Assembly (NCBI GenBank): GCA_002482965.1
Contig: DLGZ01000050.1
Span: 7,434 to 71,433 of the forward strand
Direction: 5' to 3'
Origin: Verrucomicrobiaceae bacterium UBA7681
GTDB taxonomy: Bacteria; Verrucomicrobiota; Verrucomicrobiia; Verrucomicrobiales; Verrucomicrobiaceae
Length of the DNA stretch: 64,000 nt
Shown: positions 27,363-35,201 of the stretch, piece after piece
Layout of the letters: each line of letters opens with the position of its first letter
Position numbering within the stretch: position 1 is the stretch's first letter
Translations under genes and position numbers: made by a program
Notes under the pieces: generated by a model
Told to the model about the DNA's origin: nothing
Database searches by the model: none
What the model saw: only the letters and a program-made list of their open reading frames with translations

Positions 27363-28817
27363 ATGGACTTTCCTTCCTTTTACATGGACCACCTCGCGGG
27401 TGGCCGGCTCATCATCGGCCTCATCGCCAGCCTGCATGTGCTCATCAATCATCCGCTGGCGGTGGGTGCGTACCCGCTGCTAACGTGGATGGAGTGGTGG
27501 GCGCACAAGAACAACCGGCCTGACATCGATCAGCTCGCCTACAAGATCACGTTCATTGTCTTCATCGTCACCACCACGGTCGGGGCCATGACGGGCGTGG
27601 GCATCTGGCTTTCCACCTCGCTCTTTGCGCCATTCGCCATTGGGTCGCTGCTGCGTGTGTTCTTCTGGGGCTGGTTCGCAGAGTGGCTGGTGTTCATCTC
27701 GGAGGTGGGGCTGATCCTGTGGTGGTTTTTGACGTGGAAGAAGGCGAACACGCCGGAAAAGAAGCGCAAGCATATCAAGATCGGCGTGGCGCTGAGCATC
27801 ATGTCCTGGCTGACGATGGCGCTGATCGTGGCCGTGCTGGGCTTCATGATGAAACCCGGCGAGTGGAATCAAACACGCGCCTTCTGGGATGCGATGACCA
27901 ATCCGCTCTACGCACCGCAGCTCGGCTTCCGCACCTTCATCGCGCTGATGATGGGGGCGGTGTTTGTGTGGTTTGCCACGTTCTTTTTCACAAAGAGCAA
28001 ACGCGGCTATGAGCAGGGCACGGGGCCACGACAATTGCGGAACTGGGTGGTGTACCGCATGTCCCATGTGGTGCTGGTGAGCCTGCTGGGTACGTACCTG
28101 TTCGGCACCTGGTATTGGAGCGCCATCCCCGAGACGATGAAGGCGAACAGCTCGGTGGCGCTGCTCACGCAGGAGTTCATGAGCTGGCACGGGCAGTTTC
28201 AAAGCTTGCTCGGCTGGACGATCCTGGTCTTTGCCTTCATCGGCCTTGGCGGTCTGGGCAGCAGCTTCCTGATCCCGCGCTGGGCGCTCCTGATTCCCAG
28301 CCTCATGGGCATCTGGCTGCTGGGGCATTTTGAACGCGCCCGCGAGTTCATGCGCAAGCCCTGGGTCATCGGTGAATACATGTACTCCAACGGCGTGCAC
28401 AAAGACGAGCTCGCCTTCCTGCAAAGCGAGGGCCTCCTGAAACACGCGACCTATGCGAAGCACCGCGAGGTCACCGAAGCGAACAAGGTCGAGTGCGGCA
28501 AGGACGTCTTCATGCTCGCCTGCTCGCGCTGCCACAGCACCACGGGGCTCAATGGAGTGATCGAAAAATTCACCGCCATGTATGGCGCGGACAAGGACTG
28601 GGACAGCGGCGGCATGGCCCTCTTCATCCAAGGAATGCACCAGACCCGCACCTTCATGCCGCCCTTCCCTGGAAACGACAAGGAGGCGGAGGCGCTGGTG
28701 GCCTTCATCCAGCAAGTCCGCGCCACCCGTGAATCCCTGCCCGGCGCGCAGAGCACGGGAGTGGTGGTCGCTCCGCCACCCGCACCGCCTGCCATGACCG
28801 CATCCTCCCAACCCTGA
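27363..28817 (+). CDS. CydA-like oxidase subunit with C-terminal cytochrome c domain
   Basis: From ATG 27363 (GGAG ten bases upstream; a GTG at 27357 is less likely) the product has 484 residues. The first segment, LHVLINHPLAVGAYPLLTWME, matches the bd-oxidase region around haem ligand His19 of CydA. FAEWLVFISEVGLILWW holds two Glu (about 107 and 114) like CydA Glu99/Glu107, and RKPWVIGEYMYSNGV matches the conserved RQPWAIGE segment. After about nine membrane segments a periplasmic domain carries CSRCH (about 387-391). It is thus a bd-superfamily subunit that probably takes electrons from or through a c haem. It forms one operon with the next gene (4-base gap). Confidence 0.82.
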   Translation: MDFPSFYMDHLAGGRLIIGLIASLHVLINHPLAVGAYPLLTWMEWWAHKNNRPDIDQLAYKITFIVFIVTTTVGAMTGVGIWLSTSLFAPFAIGSLLRVFFWGWFAEWLVFISEVGLILWWFLTWKKANTPEKKRKHIKIGVALSIMSWLTMALIVAVLGFMMKPGEWNQTRAFWDAMTNPLYAPQLGFRTFIALMMGAVFVWFATFFFTKSKRGYEQGTGPRQLRNWVVYRMSHVVLVSLLGTYLFGTWYWSAIPETMKANSSVALLTQEFMSWHGQFQSLLGWTILVFAFIGLGGLGSSFLIPRWALLIPSLMGIWLLGHFERAREFMRKPWVIGEYMYSNGVHKDELAFLQSEGLLKHATYAKHREVTEANKVECGKDVFMLACSRCHSTTGLNGVIEKFTAMYGADKDWDSGGMALFIQGMHQTRTFMPPFPGNDKEAEALVAFIQQVRATRESLPGAQSTGVVVAPPPAPPAMTASSQP

Positions 28818-28821
28818 TTGC

Positions 28822-30147
28822 ATGACCATGATTCCTCTTCTCGCCACCACCCCCATCCCCCGCGATCTCCCACTGCCGCTGCCATTGCCTGAAGGCGTGC
28901 TGATCGTCCTGCTCGTCATCTTCTTCCTGGTGCACATCCTGTTTGTGAACCTCATGGTCGGCGGCTCGGTGCTCGTCACATTCTTTGAATGGCTGGGGCG
29001 CAAAGACGCGCGCTGGGACCGGCTGGCGGCGGCGATCGGCCGGACGATCACGGTGAACAAAAGCCTCGCGGTGGTCATGGGTATCGGGCCGCTGCTGTGC
29101 ATCAACTTGGTGTATACCATGCAGTGGTATTCAGCGAACACGCTCACGGGGCATGCGTGGCTCATGATCGTGCCGCTGGTCATCGTGGCCTTCCTGCTGA
29201 CCTACCTCCACAAATACAAGTGGGAGTCGTGGTCGCAGGGCGGCTGGAAGTGGCTGCATCAGCTCGTGGGCCTGGCCGCGACGCTGCTGCTGCTGTTCGT
29301 CCCGCTGATCTTCCTGGCCAATGTGAACCTCATGCTGTTTCCCGGGGAGTGGGAGAAGGTGCGCGGCTTCTTCTCCAGCCTGAGCATCGGCAATGTGCTG
29401 CCGCGCTACCTGCACTTCATCGCCGCGAGCCTGGCCATGACGGGGCTCTTCCTCGCGGGCTGGTTTGGCCGTGAGGGGCATGAGATCGAGAATACACCGG
29501 GCTTCACGCGGCCGGAGCTGCGCCGCATCTTCTACAAAGTGGCGGCCTACGTCACCCTCGCGCAGTTCGTGTTCGGGCCGCTGCTGCTGTTCACGCTGCC
29601 CGCGGCGGGCATCACCACGCAACTTTATGTCATCATTGTTTCCGGTGCGCTGGTCGGTTTGCTCACGCTGTGGCTTCTCTTTCGCGAGCTGAAGTCCGGC
29701 GATGAACGGATTGGTCGCAGCTACGTGCCGATCTGTGTGCTGTTCAGTTTCGTGGTGCTCGGCATGGGCAGCGGGCGGCATGTGTATCGTCAGGCCGCGC
29801 TCGCTCCGCATCAGGCGGAGATCAAAGAGCGCACGGCGCATTACGCCGCTGCGCTGGCCGCGTTCAACAAGCAGCGTGCCGCCGCACCGCCTGTGGAGCA
29901 AACGCCGGAGCAGCTCTTCATGAACTGCGCCGCCTGCCACGCGCCGAACGTGAAGCTCGTCGGTCCGCCGCTGACGGAGATCGCGCAAATCTACGCGGGC
30001 AATCCTGAAGGCATCGTCGCCTGGGCCAAGGCACCCGGTAAAAAACGCCCCGAACTCCCGCAGATGCCGCCCATGATTCATCTGGGCGAAGCAAACCTGC
30101 GCAAGATCGCCGAACTGATGCTGGAGAAAGGCAAGGCTGCGCAGTGA
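28822..30147 (+). CDS. Second CydA-like subunit with C-terminal cytochrome c domain
   Basis: The 441-residue protein is homologous to its upstream neighbour: FFLVHILFVNLMVGGSVLVTFFEWLG (His38) mirrors the LHVLINHPLAVGAYPLLTWMEWW of subunit 1. It has about eight membrane segments, a further His in LPRYLHFIAAS (about 198) and, after a linker rich in Ala, Lys and Gln, a periplasmic haem motif CAACH (369-373) with a Met in QMPPMIHLGE as likely sixth ligand. Two A-type subunits without a CydB recall the CydAA' arrangement within the bd superfamily. The regB gene follows 71 bases later. Confidence 0.78.
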   Translation: MTMIPLLATTPIPRDLPLPLPLPEGVLIVLLVIFFLVHILFVNLMVGGSVLVTFFEWLGRKDARWDRLAAAIGRTITVNKSLAVVMGIGPLLCINLVYTMQWYSANTLTGHAWLMIVPLVIVAFLLTYLHKYKWESWSQGGWKWLHQLVGLAATLLLLFVPLIFLANVNLMLFPGEWEKVRGFFSSLSIGNVLPRYLHFIAASLAMTGLFLAGWFGREGHEIENTPGFTRPELRRIFYKVAAYVTLAQFVFGPLLLFTLPAAGITTQLYVIIVSGALVGLLTLWLLFRELKSGDERIGRSYVPICVLFSFVVLGMGSGRHVYRQAALAPHQAEIKERTAHYAAALAAFNKQRAAAPPVEQTPEQLFMNCAACHAPNVKLVGPPLTEIAQIYAGNPEGIVAWAKAPGKKRPELPQMPPMIHLGEANLRKIAELMLEKGKAAQ

Positions 30148-30159
30148 AGCCGGGACAGG

Positions 30160-30177
30160 TGTGGCAAATCGCCGCAG
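30160..30177. promoter_or_regulatory. Candidate RegA operator 3 (upstream of regB)
   Basis: TGTGGCAAATCGCCGCAG is the same near-palindrome as at 27273 and 27312, here 12 bases after the oxidase stop and 42 bases before the regB-like start. Placed so, it would allow autoregulation of the two-component pair from an internal promoter. Confidence 0.6.
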
Positions 30178-30218
30178 CAGGTGGACATGAGCCTTCGCGG
30201 CGTTCACCTTGAAGGCCC

Positions 30219-31523
30219 ATGCCAGCCAGTGCCACTCATCCCAAACCCTCCATCCCAGGCTGGCGGCGCTGGCTTGGTCTGAGCGAGGTCTGGGTGGGTG
30301 TGGAGCTTTCATCCCGTTTGCTGGTGCTGCTGCGCTGGCTGGCGGCCATCGGGCAAGGTGTGACGCTGCTGGTGGTGGAGCAGCTGGGCGTGGCCGTGCC
30401 GTGGTGGCCCTGCGGGATCGCGGTCGGCATCACGCTGGTTTCGAATGCGGTGCTCGCATGGTGGACGCGGGTGCTCGGCGGCCACCTGAGCGGCGGCTTT
30501 TTCCACGTGCTGCTGTGGGATGCCCTCACACTGACCTTCCTGCTGCACTGGACTGGCGGACTGGAAAATCCGTTCGCGCTGTTCTATCTCGTGCAGCTCA
30601 CCGTCGCAGCCGTGGCGCTGCGCTCATCTGCGGTGATCAGCCTCGGCGCGCTGATGGCGCTGGGGTGCGGCTGGCTGTGGCGGTATGCACTTCCCCTGCG
30701 GATGCTTGACGGCTCAGCCGTGCCTGAAGCCCTGCTGCAACAAGGCCGTGGCGTGGCGATCGTGCTCGTGGGCATTTTCATTCTCGCACTGCTGCTGTCA
30801 TTGCGGCGGCGCTCGCATCGTCTGCAAAAGGAGCGCGCACGACTGCGTGCCGAACTGGAGTCCCGCGACCGCTTCCTCTCCGTCGCGGCTCTGGCCACAG
30901 GCTTTGCGCATGAACTCGCCACACCGCTGGGCACCATCGCGCTGGCGGCGGAAGAAATGAAAGCGCTGCCGACGCAGGATGTGGTAGAGATCATCGTACG
31001 CGAAGCCGCGCGCTGTCAGGAAGTGCTGGTGCGTTTGCGGGAGCTGGGACAGGAGGCCGTGGGACAATCTGCTGACGTGTGTGAGGTCGCGGATGTCGTG
31101 GCGATGGCTTTGAGCGATCTGCCTGCGCATCAACGCGAGAGGGTGAAACTCACGCTGGGAACTCGCGATGCCCGCATCACCTGTGCGGGCCTGCGCGAGG
31201 CGCTGCTGGTCCTGCTGCGCAATGCGCTGCTGTCCTCTGCGGATCCTCTGCCGGTGTCGCTGCGGGTGGAGGCTGCAGGCGGCAGCGTGCGCTTCATCGT
31301 GCAGGATCACGGTCCAGGCTTCAGCAAGGAGATGCTGCGTCACTGGGGCGAGCCCTTCCGCAGCACGCGCGAGCAAGGCGCAGGCATGGGGCTGGGCTTG
31401 TTCTTTGTGCGGCGTCTCGCGGCGGCGCAGCATGGCGGCATCGAGGTGCGCAACCTGACCGCCGGTGGCGCGTGTGTGACGCTTGCCCTGCCGCTGCAAC
31501 CTTCCACCCCTCCTTTGAAATGA
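30219..31523 (+). CDS. RegB/PrrB/ActS-type redox sensor histidine kinase
   Basis: The 434-residue protein has about six membrane segments (residues 30-195) and then dimerisation and ATPase domains. Two RegB hallmarks are visible: the quinone-site heptapeptide GGLENPF (113-119, family GGxxNPF) and a redox cysteine in AARCQEVL (Cys266; Cys265 in Rhodobacter RegB). The H-box is ATGFAHELATPLGTI (His231), near the RegB pattern AAAHELGTPLATI. The N and G boxes (RNALL, DHGPGF, GAGMGLGLFFVRR) are complete. It should sense quinone redox state and phosphorylate the RegA-like protein, whose start overlaps its stop by four bases. Confidence 0.9.
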   Translation: MPASATHPKPSIPGWRRWLGLSEVWVGVELSSRLLVLLRWLAAIGQGVTLLVVEQLGVAVPWWPCGIAVGITLVSNAVLAWWTRVLGGHLSGGFFHVLLWDALTLTFLLHWTGGLENPFALFYLVQLTVAAVALRSSAVISLGALMALGCGWLWRYALPLRMLDGSAVPEALLQQGRGVAIVLVGIFILALLLSLRRRSHRLQKERARLRAELESRDRFLSVAALATGFAHELATPLGTIALAAEEMKALPTQDVVEIIVREAARCQEVLVRLRELGQEAVGQSADVCEVADVVAMALSDLPAHQRERVKLTLGTRDARITCAGLREALLVLLRNALLSSADPLPVSLRVEAAGGSVRFIVQDHGPGFSKEMLRHWGEPFRSTREQGAGMGLGLFFVRRLAAAQHGGIEVRNLTAGGACVTLALPLQPSTPPLK

Positions 31524-32044
31524 TGCAGGTGCTGTTGATTGAAGACGACGAAAGCTTTCGAACAACGCTGGCGCTCGCGCTGAAAAGGCGTGGCTGTGAG
31601 GTGCATCAAGCCGCGAATGCCACCGCTGCCATGAGTGAAGCACGAGCCGCCATGCCGCAGGGCATCGTGCTGGACATGCGCCTCGGCAGCAGCAATGGAA
31701 TGGCGCTCATCCCCGAGCTGCGGCAACTTTTGCCGGAGGCGCGGCTGATTGTTCTGACTGGTTACGGCAGCATCCCGAGCGCTCTTGAGGCCGTGCGACT
31801 GGGGGCGGATGACTACCTGCTCAAACCCGCCAGCGCAGATCAAGTCCTCGCCGCTTTGGAAGGCCACGATGACTCCTCCGCGCGTCCCGCAGCGGGTGAT
31901 CTGCCCAGCCTAGCCAGGCTCGAATGGGAGCACATCCAGCGCGTGCTGCATGACTGCGGCGGCAACATCTCGCATGCCGCCTCAGCGCTTGGCATCGACC
32001 GCCGCACACTGCAGCGCAAGCTCGGCAAGCAGCCGCCAGGCTGA
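31520..32044 (+). CDS. RegA/PrrA/ActR-type response regulator
   Basis: The 174-residue protein has a receiver domain (Asp9/Asp10, phosphoacceptor Asp52 in VLDMRLGSS, Thr80, Lys102) and a Fis-like C-terminal helix-turn-helix. That part, LARLEWEHIQRVL...NIS...ALGIDRRTLQRKLGK, is close to the RegA family end (VEWEHIQRV, RRTLQRKL). The usual four-proline linker is reduced. The ATG overlaps the regB stop (ATGA). An ATG at 31523 is an alternative. The likely targets include the oxidase genes, whose upstream region holds two candidate sites. Confidence 0.9.
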   Translation: MMQVLLIEDDESFRTTLALALKRRGCEVHQAANATAAMSEARAAMPQGIVLDMRLGSSNGMALIPELRQLLPEARLIVLTGYGSIPSALEAVRLGADDYLLKPASADQVLAALEGHDDSSARPAAGDLPSLARLEWEHIQRVLHDCGGNISHAASALGIDRRTLQRKLGKQPPG

Positions 32045-32063
32045 GAAGCCTTTCGCTAGATCA

Positions 32064-32384
32064 TCAATGCGCTTTAACGAGGTTCAAACTACGGATGTCG
32101 TAGGTATTGGCATCGTCTCCGAGAGCTTTGACGGCATCCTCGCGTGTGATCTTCGCGTTGGTCGCGATGATTTCGAGCTTGGGCAGCCCACCTTTTTCAT
32201 CGCGCGTGATTTTGACGCTTTGCACGTCGGGGAGCTTCTTCATCGCGGCCTCGACCTTGTTCGTGCAGTGGATGCACATGATGCCGGCGACTTCACCTTG
32301 GTAGACGAATTTCACCGGATCTCCGGCAGTGCAGGAAGTGGCTGTGAAGAGAAGGCTGAGAATGAATGTGAGGATGTGTTTCAT
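32064..32384 (-). CDS. Exported heavy-metal-associated (HMA) domain protein
   Basis: A 106-residue protein with an export signal (MKHILTFILSLLFTATSC; Cys18 may be lipidated) followed by an HMA ferredoxin-like domain whose metal loop reads GIMCIHCTNKVEAAMKKL (Cys37, Cys40). This CxxC loop binds Cu(I) in copper chaperones; an exported version would work in the periplasm. It is the last gene of a leftward run with SCO1 and cytochromes (24 bases after SCO1) and converges with the regA-like gene (19 bases apart). Confidence 0.85.
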   Translation of the reverse strand: MKHILTFILSLLFTATSCTAGDPVKFVYQGEVAGIMCIHCTNKVEAAMKKLPDVQSVKITRDEKGGLPKLEIIATNAKITREDAVKALGDDANTYDIRSLNLVKAH

Positions 32385-32408
32385 AGGTTTGGTTGTTGGG
32401 TGTGTTGA

Positions 32409-33134
32409 TTATTCGGCGGGGTTGTCGAGAAGACGCTGCACGTCACGGCTGAGCTTTTCAGTCATGATCGTGGCGATCTCGGCTTGAGGGTGGAAGACGG
32501 CGTAGTAGCCGCGCACGCGGCCCTGGCGGTCGATGAGGACCATGCGGAGGTCGTGCTCGTAGAGGTCCAGCGGGTTGATGCGCTTTTCCTCCGGGATGGG
32601 CAAGGGATGCTGCAATTGCAGATCGTAGGTCATGTAGTCCCAGATGCGCTGCTGCTCACCGGTCACGAACCACCAGGGATCTTCGGGCCTGGCACCCACG
32701 CCTTCAGCGTAGGCCTTGAGGAAGCCCGAGGTGTCGCGCTCCGGCGCCACGGCAAGAGAGACCAGATGGAAATCCGGCCGCGTGCGGTAGGCGATGTTGA
32801 GCTTCTGCATCTGCGCCACCACCGCCGCGCATCCATGCGGACACACGGTGTAGAGACAGGCCATGACGGTGACCTTCCCGCGCAGGGCGGAAAGCTTCAC
32901 CGTCTGCCCGCTGCGCTCGGTGGCTTCGAGGTCGCCTTTGATTTGCGTGACCACTGGCAGCGGTGCCTGCGGGAGCGCCTGCCGGGCGTAATGCCCCAGC
33001 ACCCACACACCCGCGATGGCCATGCCGATGCCCAGCACCATGCGCACCCAGGAGCCGGTGCTGACGCGAAGGTCAGCGCCGGCGGAGGTGTAGCGAATGC
33101 CCGGAGACGGAGACTCTGGAGGTGAATCAGGCAT
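32409..33134 (-). CDS. SCO1/SenC-family copper chaperone
   Basis: From ATG 33134 the product has 241 residues: a single membrane anchor (about residues 28-50) and a thioredoxin-like domain with the copper-site motif CPHGC (98-102, family CPxxC) and a downstream His in YEHDLRMVLID, as in SCO proteins, which load Cu into cytochrome oxidase or keep thiols reduced. An in-frame ATG or alternative start 135 bases upstream would overlap the cytochrome gene and is rejected. In Rhodobacter senC lies with regB and regA; here it is convergent with them, about 900 bases away. Confidence 0.9.
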   Translation of the reverse strand: MPDSPPESPSPGIRYTSAGADLRVSTGSWVRMVLGIGMAIAGVWVLGHYARQALPQAPLPVVTQIKGDLEATERSGQTVKLSALRGKVTVMACLYTVCPHGCAAVVAQMQKLNIAYRTRPDFHLVSLAVAPERDTSGFLKAYAEGVGARPEDPWWFVTGEQQRIWDYMTYDLQLQHPLPIPEEKRINPLDLYEHDLRMVLIDRQGRVRGYYAVFHPQAEIATIMTEKLSRDVQRLLDNPAE

Positions 33135-33138
33135 CGTG

Positions 33139-33789
33139 TTATTCCACAGGGATTTTGAGGATTTCAGCCTCCGTCCACATCGCGCTGCGGGCCTTCTCAG
33201 CCTCACGGATGGCGGCGACCTCTGCGGGCGTGACGGCACCGGCTTTGTTGCCAAAGTTGCTGCGCACATAGCTCAGCACACCTGCGATCTGCTCATCATT
33301 GAGCGCGCCACCTTGCGGCGGCATCAGCGGTGCAGGCGAGGTGAATGGCTGGCCGTTGAGGGTGAATGGACCGGTGAAACCGTGAAGCACCATGCGGATC
33401 ATGCGGTCGGGTTTTTTCACGTTGACCCAGTCAGAGCCCGCGAGCGGCGGAAACATGGGCGGCAACCCCTGCCCCGTGGGCTGGTGGCAGGCGATGCACA
33501 CGGTGGAGTAGATGCGCTGGCCGGTGGCCAGCAGATCTGTTCCCCCGGCTGCAGCAGGGCTGGCAGGTGCCGGGCCGGGAGCAGCGGGTGCGGGGGGTGG
33601 CGTGGCCGCAGGCGGCGCGGCTTCTGCAGCGGGCGCAGGAGGTTTGGCCCGCAGCGCCACATAGGAGCCTTCGATGAACGCCCCCACGATGAAGAGAATG
33701 GAGCCGCCCATGACAGCGCCCACGCCGTAGGTCAGCAGGTCGGTGATGTAGGAGCCGAGACTCTTGGGAGAAGATGATTTTTGAGACAT
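33139..33789 (-). CDS. Membrane-anchored c-type cytochrome
   Basis: The 216-residue protein has an N-terminal anchor (YGVGAVMGGSILFIVGAFI), a long Ala/Pro-rich periplasmic linker (about residues 50-80) and a monohaem domain with CIACH and Met ligand candidates in PLMPPQGG. It is close in sequence to the next gene (same motif order: ACHQPTGQGLP, VLHGFTGP, PLMPPQG, AIREAEKARSAMWTEAEI), so the pair is a tandem duplication in which this copy gained an anchor and linker. It starts 17 bases after the sister gene stop and its stop is 4 bases before SCO1. Confidence 0.88.
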   Translation of the reverse strand: MSQKSSSPKSLGSYITDLLTYGVGAVMGGSILFIVGAFIEGSYVALRAKPPAPAAEAAPPAATPPPAPAAPGPAPASPAAAGGTDLLATGQRIYSTVCIACHQPTGQGLPPMFPPLAGSDWVNVKKPDRMIRMVLHGFTGPFTLNGQPFTSPAPLMPPQGGALNDEQIAGVLSYVRSNFGNKAGAVTPAEVAAIREAEKARSAMWTEAEILKIPVE

Positions 33790-33806
33790 GATGTTTGAGC
33801 TGTTTT

Positions 33807-34295
33807 TTATTCGGTGGGGATTTTGCTGATCTCGGCCTCGGTCCACATCGCGCTGCGCGCCTTCTCAGCCTCGCGGATGGCGGCGACCTGCTCCGGCGTG
33901 ACGGCATCGGCCTTGTTGCCAAAGTTGTTGCGCACGTAGGTCAGCACATCGGCGATCTGTTTGTCGCTGAGCGCCGCGCCCTGCGGCGGCATCAGCGGCG
34001 CGGGAGAGGTGAAGGGCTTGCCATTGAGCGTGATGGGCCCGGTGAAGCCATGCAGCACCATGCGGATGATGCGGTCCGGCTTTTTCGCCGCCACCCAGTC
34101 AGAACTGGCCAGCGGAGGGAACATGCCCGGCAGGCCTTGGCCGGTGGGCTGATGGCACGCGAAGCAGACCTGCATGTAAACGGTCTGACCACGTGAGAGC
34201 GACTCCGCCGAAGGAGCCGCGTCTTGAGCGTGAAGGGATGAAGTGAAGGGCAGCACGCAAACGGCTGCGAGGAGGTGTTTGAGGGGTGTTTTCAT
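33807..34295 (-). CDS. Periplasmic c-type cytochrome
   Basis: The 162-residue protein has a cleavable signal peptide (about residues 1-23) and a class I cytochrome c domain with CFACH (haem) and the PLMPPQGAALSDKQIADVLTYVRNNFGN segment giving the Met ligand and closing helix. It lacks the anchor and linker of its sister (33139-33789). It could carry electrons between the dehydrogenase chain and the bd-like oxidase or other acceptors; the partner is unknown. Confidence 0.88.
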   Translation of the reverse strand: MKTPLKHLLAAVCVLPFTSSLHAQDAAPSAESLSRGQTVYMQVCFACHQPTGQGLPGMFPPLASSDWVAAKKPDRIIRMVLHGFTGPITLNGKPFTSPAPLMPPQGAALSDKQIADVLTYVRNNFGNKADAVTPEQVAAIREAEKARSAMWTEAEISKIPTE

Positions 34296-34364
34296 GAATG
34301 AGGGGTGGTTTTTTTTGGATTTTTTGGATAGGTTGTTTCGATGAGGGTGATAGGGGCTAGTGCT

Positions 34365-35183
34365 TCAGCCGCCTTTGCTGATGGCTTCCACCTTCTGGCG
34401 AAAGCCCGTGAACATGTCCTCCACGAGCTTTCTGGACTTGGCGGGTGCTTTGGCAGGATCTCCCGCCGTCGTGGGTGGATGGGGATCGTACTCGGCCATC
34501 AGGGCCAGGCAGTCCGTGTATTCACGGTCCCGCCATTTCAGGGACATGTGCAGGCCAAAGTCCATGCCGGCGGTGACACCGGCAGCGGTGATGACCTTGC
34601 CATCCTCCACCACGCGGTCCTCGGAAGCCGTGGCACCGAAAAGAGGCAGCAGATCTTTGACCAGCCAGTGGGAGGTGGCCTTCCTGCCTTTCAGCAGACC
34701 TGCGGCACCGAGGATGAGTGAACCGGTGCAGACAGAGGAGACGACCTTCGCCGCCGCTCCGGCCTTGCGGATGAAAGCCATCGTTTCCGCATCCTGCATG
34801 GCGGCCAGCGTGCCTGTCGAGCCACCGGGCACGCAGAGCAGATCCAGCGCCGCCGGGCAGTCGGCAAAGGTGACGTCGGGCATGATCTTCACGCCCGCGT
34901 CGGAACTGACCGGCTCCAGGCTCTTGGCGGCCAGCAGCACTTTGGCTCCCATCAGGGAAGACAAAAAGTGATGCGGGCCGATGAGATCGAGCGCCGTGAA
35001 CTGCGGGTAAAGCACCTGCACGATCACTTCATGGCCCGTCCAATGGGGAGGCATGGCGGACATGTCATGATCTGGCTTGGGTGTCTCTGTGGCAGCCTGG
35101 GCGCTGGTAGTTTGTGCCAGGGCGACAAACCCTGGCAGCACGCAGGTGAGTTGACGTAGAAATTCACGACGCTCGGTATTCAT
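34365..35183 (-). CDS. Exported DJ-1/PfpI-family protein
   Basis: The 272-residue protein starts MNTERREFLRQLTCVLPG, a twin-arginine-like signal, followed by a DJ-1/PfpI domain: VQVLYPQFTALDLIGPHHFL, LLCVPGG, the nucleophile elbow VSSVCTGSLILGAAGLLKGRKATSHW and VITAAGVTAGMDFGLHM. This is closest to the isonitrile hydratase/ThiJ branch. An exported member is unusual; it carries HDMSAMPPHW in its linker, a His/Met-rich stretch that could bind copper. It sits 18 bases after the TonB receptor gene. Confidence 0.8.
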   Translation of the reverse strand: MNTERREFLRQLTCVLPGFVALAQTTSAQAATETPKPDHDMSAMPPHWTGHEVIVQVLYPQFTALDLIGPHHFLSSLMGAKVLLAAKSLEPVSSDAGVKIMPDVTFADCPAALDLLCVPGGSTGTLAAMQDAETMAFIRKAGAAAKVVSSVCTGSLILGAAGLLKGRKATSHWLVKDLLPLFGATASEDRVVEDGKVITAAGVTAGMDFGLHMSLKWRDREYTDCLALMAEYDPHPPTTAGDPAKAPAKSRKLVEDMFTGFRQKVEAISKGG

Positions 35184-35201
35184 GGAATTCAGGCGTTGAG
35201 A

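Noticed and set aside
27480..29183. A 567-residue leftward open frame across the oxidase genes
   Set aside because: Antisense shadow of two clear membrane proteins; no domain in the translation and a His/Gln/Arg-rich composition.
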